A DNA stretch of 34,905 nt. Origin: an uncultured Eisenbergiella sp. Lineage in GTDB: Bacteria; Bacillota; Clostridia; Lachnospirales; Lachnospiraceae. The DNA lies in assembly GCA_910585455.1 (NCBI GenBank), contig CAJUEL010000050.1, forward strand, positions 1 through 34,905. The letters are read 5' to 3'. Position numbers and translations under genes: made by a program. Shown here piece by piece: positions 30,695 through 34,905 of this stretch; within the stretch, counting starts at the first letter, position 1, and each line of letters starts with the position of its first letter. The notes under the pieces were generated by a model. That model had not been told where the DNA came from. It worked only from the letters and a program-made list of their open reading frames with translations, and searched no databases.

Positions 30695-32017
30695 TCAGCT
30701 CTTAATTGTCTCCTTTGCCAAAAAACGAATCACATTTTCTTTGGCACGCGCCTGCATACTTTTGCACAATTCCCGCTCTGCCTCTGAAAAGCCCGCCAGA
30801 CAGACATTCTCCCACTCTGCCTGCAGCAGTTCAAAATCCTTACGGATCGCATCCGCCTCCGTCCCCAGTCCAATGCGAAGCCGTTCCTTCTTCTCTGCAT
30901 CCTTATCCGGCATCATCTCCAGAAGCTTCTTTTTCACCAGAGACTGCAGACACAGATGCACCTTTCGCAGCGAAAGCCCCGTCAGGGCGGAAAGCCGTTT
31001 GGCACTCTTCACATTCTGACACTCAAAGACTGCGTACAGCAACAAGGTTTCCTCTCTGGACAGGCTGTTCTTTCCGGCGAGAAAACTAAGCTGATATTCC
31101 AAAAGCTGCCGGTAGCGGTATAAAAGCATAACCGGCATATCGCCCTCCAGCTCCTCCCGCAAAAGCTGCCTGCGCTCTTCTCCCAGCCTTTTTGCGCCCG
31201 GCAGCACGCTGCCGTCCTTTGCCGCCGCCCAGAAAAAGCTGTATACCTGCCGCTTAATGTTGGAGTAGTCCTCCTGGTCGTACACATCCTTATAAAATCC
31301 GTTGTAATATTCGAAAATGTTGATTTTCATCCGCACCGTGTTGCCGATGTTCATCCCCTGCGTGGCCAGACTCCCCCGGCGCTTGCGGTAATAATAAACC
31401 GGCACCTGCAGCGCATAAAAGCTGGCAGCGTGCCGGATATACTCCAGATTAAACAAAAAATCCTCGCACCAGCTGATGGACACATCCATGCGGATTTTGT
31501 GCGCTTCGATGATTTCCCGGCGGTACAGCTTGTTCCACAGCACACCGTAATAAAAATCCGCCGGGTCCTCGATCATGCACGCGGCAAACTCCTGGCGGGT
31601 CATCACCTTATCCTCTTCGATGTCCCCCTTCTGGGAAAGCCGCTCCCCGGATACCCGGTAAAAATCCGCGATCACCATATCGCATTCGTACTGCTCCATG
31701 GAACGCACCAGCAGGCGCGTCGCCTCCGGCACGATCCAGTCGTCGCTGTCCAGAAACTGGATATAGCTTCCCTTCGCCATATCCAGCGCCTGGTTTCTCG
31801 TATCGGAAACACCGGAATTCTCCTTGTGCACCACCTTCACCCGTGCGTCCTTCTGTCCGTATGCATCGCAAATCGCGCCGGAGGCATCCGTGCTGCCGTC
31901 ATCCATCAAAAGCAGCTCAAAATTGGGGTAGTCCTGACTTAAAATGCTGTCCACACAGCGATTCAGATATTTTTCCGCATTATAAACGGGCACAATGATT
32001 GTCACCAGCGAATCCAT
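30695..32017 (-). CDS. Family 2 glycosyltransferase with C-terminal MarR-like winged helix
   Basis: A 440-residue protein. Residues 1-230 are a GT-A family 2 domain: VTIIVPVYNAEKYL, LLLMDDGSTDASG, and the metal/nucleotide-sugar DxD-type motif LDSDDW (89-94). Then comes a helical region to about 300. Residues 300-435 resemble a MarR regulator: RLSALTGLSLRKVHLCLQSL as helix-turn-helix, KKKLLEM plus a charged wing, then AEWENVCLAGFSEAERELC like the MarR C-terminal helices. The frame is continuous, so this is a real fusion and not two genes. The wing is acidic/basic mixed and DNA binding is unproven; the domain may instead mediate dimers. The ribosome site is AGGAGGACGAAGGG. It follows trpS by 15 bases. 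Confidence 0.85.
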   Translation of the reverse strand: MDSLVTIIVPVYNAEKYLNRCVDSILSQDYPNFELLLMDDGSTDASGAICDAYGQKDARVKVVHKENSGVSDTRNQALDMAKGSYIQFLDSDDWIVPEATRLLVRSMEQYECDMVIADFYRVSGERLSQKGDIEEDKVMTRQEFAACMIEDPADFYYGVLWNKLYRREIIEAHKIRMDVSISWCEDFLFNLEYIRHAASFYALQVPVYYYRKRRGSLATQGMNIGNTVRMKINIFEYYNGFYKDVYDQEDYSNIKRQVYSFFWAAAKDGSVLPGAKRLGEERRQLLREELEGDMPVMLLYRYRQLLEYQLSFLAGKNSLSREETLLLYAVFECQNVKSAKRLSALTGLSLRKVHLCLQSLVKKKLLEMMPDKDAEKKERLRIGLGTEADAIRKDFELLQAEWENVCLAGFSEAERELCKSMQARAKENVIRFLAKETIKS

Positions 32018-32032
32018 ATCCCTTCGTCCTCC

Positions 32033-33037
32033 TCAGCGGACCCTTTCGGGGAAGCCCACCTTCTTCTGTACCTTGCGCAGCGTTTTTGTCGCATAGTATT
32101 CCGCTTTTTCCGCGTTATTTTTGATGATGCCATCCAGATATGCCTTGTCTTTGGAAAGCTGTGCCACCCGCTCCTGCAAAGGGCGAAGCTCTGTCGCCAC
32201 GGCTTCCCCGACGGCGAGCTTGAATTCTCCGTAGCCTTTCCCGTCAAATTCCCGCTCCACCTCTTCCACACTCTTTTTCGTGCAGGCAACATATATATCG
32301 ATCAGATTCCGTATGCCGGGCTGTTCCTCCCGATAGACGATCTGCGCCTCGGAATCCGTCACCGCCCGCTTGAACTTGCGGATGATCGTGTCGGTATCGT
32401 CCATCAGATAAATGCTGGCATTGGGATTTTCATCGGATTTGCTCATCTTCTTTTCCGGATCCTGCAGGCTCATGATCCGGGCGCCCACCTTGCCCAGATA
32501 TACCTCCGGTATGGTGAACACATCCCCGTAAATCGCATTGAAACGCTGGGCGATATCCCGGGTGATCTCCAGATGCTGCATCTGGTCATTCCCCACCGGC
32601 ACCACATCGGCCTGATACAGCAGAATGTCCGCCGCCATCAGCACAGGGTAGGTGAAAAGTCCGGCATTGATGTTGTCCGCATGCTTCGCCGCCTTGTCCT
32701 TAAACTGGGTCATGCGGTTTAATTCTCCCATGTAGGTGAAGCAGTTTAAAATCCAGGCAAGCTCCGCGTGTCCGGATACGTGGGACTGGTAATAAATGCA
32801 GTTTTTCTCCGGGTCCAGTCCCGCCGCAATATACAGGGTCAAAAGAGCCCGCGCCCTTTTGCGAAGCTCCGCCGGATCCTGCCGCACGGTGATGGAATGC
32901 AGATCCACCACCGAGAAGAAGGTCAGATATTCGTCCGCGATATTCACCCAGTTTTTGAGCGCCCCCAGATAATTGCCCAGCGTCAGGTTTCCGGTTGCCT
33001 GCATGCCGCTGAATAAAACTTTACGATCTCCAATCAT
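32033..33037 (-). CDS. trpS: Tryptophanyl-tRNA synthetase
   Basis: A 334-residue class I synthetase that charges tRNA(Trp). The HIGH-type motif is TGNLTLGNYLGA (residues 15-26), the second signature is KKMSKSDEN near 197, and VGNDQMQHLE contributes to the tryptophan and ATP pocket. Length is normal for the bacterial enzyme. The ribosome site AGAAGGAGGAGAAC directly precedes ATG at 33037. Only 45 bases separate it from the helicase gene, too short for a T-box leader, so it is probably expressed from the helicase promoter or a weak internal one. Confidence 0.97.
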   Translation of the reverse strand: MIGDRKVLFSGMQATGNLTLGNYLGALKNWVNIADEYLTFFSVVDLHSITVRQDPAELRKRARALLTLYIAAGLDPEKNCIYYQSHVSGHAELAWILNCFTYMGELNRMTQFKDKAAKHADNINAGLFTYPVLMAADILLYQADVVPVGNDQMQHLEITRDIAQRFNAIYGDVFTIPEVYLGKVGARIMSLQDPEKKMSKSDENPNASIYLMDDTDTIIRKFKRAVTDSEAQIVYREEQPGIRNLIDIYVACTKKSVEEVEREFDGKGYGEFKLAVGEAVATELRPLQERVAQLSKDKAYLDGIIKNNAEKAEYYATKTLRKVQKKVGFPERVR

Positions 33038-33082
33038 GTTCTTCTCCTCCTTCTTTTCACATAAGTAACCGGCTACGCGCTT

Positions 33083-34699
33083 TTATGCTCCACGACGCTG
33101 CCGCTCAAATCTGCGGCCGCCCTCCTTCGCTGCACCATATCCCTGGGAGGTCCGTCTTTCTCCATAATTTTTCTTTCTGTCACCGCTGCCGTCACGGCCT
33201 GCGCCCTTCCGGGCATAGCTTCTGTCATCCTGATAGCGCTTTCTGTTTCCGTCGCGCCCCTCCGATCCATAGGCTCCCTTGTATCTTCCGCCCTCACTCT
33301 GTCCCCGGTATCCGCCGTCGCGATACTGCCTGTCTCCCCGTCTGCCGCTTCCGTCGCCTCTTCTGCGGCTGGCAGGAGACTGCTCCTCAATGTATTCCTC
33401 TTCCATATCTCCGGACTGGCTGCACAAAAACGCCGCCGCCAGCTCCAGCGGACTGATGCCGCTTTCCATCTCAAAGCGCTCCACCGCACGGATATAATCC
33501 GCAGTATTCACCTCATCCATCACCTGCTTCATCTGATCCAGCACGCTCTTTTCCTTCTGCTGGCGGACCTGTGCGAAGGTGGGCAGCTTCTTTTCCTCCA
33601 AATGGGTTTTACAAATCTTTTCGATTTCCCGGATCTTGTAATATTCCCGCACATTGGCAAGCGTGAAGGACATGCCCTCCCGTCCCGCCCTGCCGGTTCT
33701 GCCGATGCGGTGCACATAATATTCGATATCCTGCGGCACGTCATAGTTGATCACGCCGTCCACATCATTGACATCAATGCCCCGCGCCGCCACATCCGTG
33801 GCGATCAGAATCTGCAGATTGCCGCTGCGGAACCGCTTCATCACCGTATCCCGCTGCGCCTGGCTCAAATCCCCGTGCAGCCCTTCCGCCGTGATGCCCC
33901 GCGCCTTTAAATTGTCCGAAAGCTCATCCACCATGTTCTTGGTGTTGCAGAAAATCAGACAGCGCTTCAGCCCGTAAAATTCGATCAGCCGCGCCGCCGC
34001 CGCTTCCTTGTCCGTATTTCTGATATAGTACAGATATTGCTTGATCGCCTCCACGGTGAGCTCCTTCTTCACCACCTTCACAAGCACCGCATCCTTCTGG
34101 AACTGATCCGTGATGCGCAAAATGGGAGCAGGCATCGTGGCGGAAAACAGCGCCGTCTGATGCTCGCACGCGATCTGTCCCAGAATCGCTTCCATGTCCT
34201 CCCGAAAGCCCATATCCAGCATTTCATCCGCTTCGTCCAGCACGACCATTTTCAGGTTGTCCACCTTGATCGTATGCCTTCTCATATGGTCCATCACACG
34301 ACCCGGCGTGCCGACGATGATCTGTACGCCGCCTTTGAGCGCCCGGATCTGCCTGCTGATATCCTGCCCGCCATAGACAGCCAGCACCTTGATCCCATGC
34401 ATATATTTGGAAAAGCGCCGCAGCTCCTCCGCCGCCTGCATGGCAAGCTCCCTTGTGGGACACAGGATCATGCCCTGTAAATCCCGGTTGTCTGCGTCGA
34501 TCCGCTCAAGGAGCGGGATGCCGAATGCCGCCGTTTTGCCGGTGCCTGTCTGTGCCTGGCCGATCACGTCTTTCCCTTCCATCAATAAAGGAATCGCGTC
34601 AGACTGGATCGGCGTCATATATTCAAAGCCCATTTCCCCAACTGCCCTTAAAATTCTCTCATCAATGCCGGATTCTTCGTACTTCAATAATGCTTCCAT
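33083..34699 (-). CDS. DEAD-box RNA helicase (CshA/DeaD type)
   Basis: A 538-residue ATP-dependent RNA helicase. It has the Q motif (GFEYMTPIQSDAIPLL), motif I AQTGTGKTA, PTRELA, VGTPGRV, motif II VLDEADEML, SATMP, and in the second RecA domain RGIDVNDVDGVINYD and HRIGRTGRAGREG. After about residue 430 there is a roughly 105-residue tail very rich in Arg, Gly, Ser, Tyr and Asp (RGG-like), expected to be disordered and to bind RNA. Such enzymes serve ribosome assembly and mRNA decay, mainly in the cold. The ATG at 34699 has only a weak GAGG site behind a leader hairpin. Confidence 0.95.
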   Translation of the reverse strand: MEALLKYEESGIDERILRAVGEMGFEYMTPIQSDAIPLLMEGKDVIGQAQTGTGKTAAFGIPLLERIDADNRDLQGMILCPTRELAMQAAEELRRFSKYMHGIKVLAVYGGQDISRQIRALKGGVQIIVGTPGRVMDHMRRHTIKVDNLKMVVLDEADEMLDMGFREDMEAILGQIACEHQTALFSATMPAPILRITDQFQKDAVLVKVVKKELTVEAIKQYLYYIRNTDKEAAAARLIEFYGLKRCLIFCNTKNMVDELSDNLKARGITAEGLHGDLSQAQRDTVMKRFRSGNLQILIATDVAARGIDVNDVDGVINYDVPQDIEYYVHRIGRTGRAGREGMSFTLANVREYYKIREIEKICKTHLEEKKLPTFAQVRQQKEKSVLDQMKQVMDEVNTADYIRAVERFEMESGISPLELAAAFLCSQSGDMEEEYIEEQSPASRRRGDGSGRRGDRQYRDGGYRGQSEGGRYKGAYGSEGRDGNRKRYQDDRSYARKGAGRDGSGDRKKNYGERRTSQGYGAAKEGGRRFERQRRGA

Positions 34700-34714
34700 T
34701 CAAAAACCTCGTTC

Positions 34715-34737
34715 ATAACCGGTCCCTTTCCGGTTAT
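34715..34737 (-). promoter_or_regulatory. Leader hairpin of the helicase gene
   Basis: ATAACCGG (34715-34722) and CCGGTTAT (34730-34737) form a perfect eight-pair stem with a seven-base loop in the leader. It ends a few bases before the weak GAGG ribosome site, a place where structure could tune translation, for example with temperature. Confidence 0.6.
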
Positions 34738-34781
34738 CCTCTCTTCTTATTTATAATCTGTTATCTGCTCAAACTCTTTTG

Positions 34782-34810
34782 ACTATACACGACAAATCCA
34801 ACAAAGTCAA
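34782..34810 (-). promoter_or_regulatory. Promoter of the helicase gene
   Basis: TTGACT (34805-34810), a 17-base spacer and TATAGT (34782-34787) on the minus strand. Transcription would begin near 34776, giving a leader of about 77 bases. From 34811 to 34905 I see no gene or clear signal. Confidence 0.8.
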
Positions 34811-34905
34811 TATCAATCTCCGGCAGAAGGGATTTTATTTTGCAAAGTGCTACAGTTCACGGTGCCGCCGGGGGCGGTCTGCCAGCAGTCTGGTTCCCTC
34901 CCTCC

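Noticed and set aside
32033..33037. Threonine in the HIGH-type motif of TrpS (TGNLTLGNY) as a defect
   Set aside because: Thr at this position is common in bacterial TrpS, so it is not unusual.
33038..33082. T-box leader for trpS
   Set aside because: Only 45 bases separate trpS from the helicase gene, with no T-box or specifier stem.

Overview
The window looks like chromosomal DNA of a GC-rich anaerobic Firmicute, most likely a gut Lachnospiraceae-type Clostridium relative. The evidence is the set of gene families: DUF4430 lipoprotein, ECF S-component, BceAB-type ABC pair, BlaI/M56 pair, AAA-ATPase-like/PDDEXK proteins, DUF3783 and a CobA-HemD fusion. Strong AGGAGG-type ribosome sites, sigma-A promoters and four-base ATGA/GTGA gene overlaps agree. 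I see no rRNA, tRNA, CRISPR array, phage or transposase genes. The genus is inference.

Layout from left to right. (1) 81-1340: a secreted CAP-domain lipoprotein on the minus strand, preceded by a 530-base gap holding its promoter and a very long (~290 base) hairpin-forming palindrome. (2) 1871-4646: an antimicrobial-peptide-type ABC pair with a direct-repeat regulator site but no two-component genes beside it. (3) 4815-6060: a cobalamin riboswitch controlling a DUF4430 lipoprotein and an ECF S-component, a predicted corrinoid uptake unit. (4) 6104-6205: a second palindrome, then a BlaI/M56-peptidase regulatory pair (6235-8695) whose sensor part is not a penicillin-binding domain. (5) 8868-14678: divergently, a tight MoxR-DUF58-transglutaminase-MATE operon. 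(6) 14756-18437: two overlapping ABC exporter half-transporters. (7) 18552-20246: an AAA-ATPase/PDDEXK protein with its own terminator and a perfect palindrome upstream. (8) 20481-21934: a LytTR response regulator and a short GHKL kinase. (9) 22076-28762: the tetrapyrrole operon hemA-hemC-cobA/hemD-hemB-hemL plus a DNA-deoxyinosine glycosylase. (10) 28874-30253: a divergent aldehyde dehydrogenase whose promoter overlaps that of hemA. (11) 30316-34699: DEAD-box helicase, trpS, a glycosyltransferase carrying a C-terminal MarR-like winged helix, and a DUF3783 protein, all leftward.

Two regions bear on corrinoid metabolism. The hem operon makes 5-aminolevulinate from glutamyl-tRNA and carries it through uroporphyrinogen III to precorrin-2. 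The riboswitch unit appears to scavenge finished corrinoids. No later heme gene (hemE onward) is present here, so the operon probably feeds cobalamin or siroheme.

The most unusual items are the glycosyltransferase-MarR fusion, the riboswitch-controlled transcobalamin-like lipoprotein with its ECF S-component, the tandem-repeat expansions inside the CobA-HemD fusion, the two long palindromes, and the hemA/aldehyde dehydrogenase promoters that share one palindromic -10 box.
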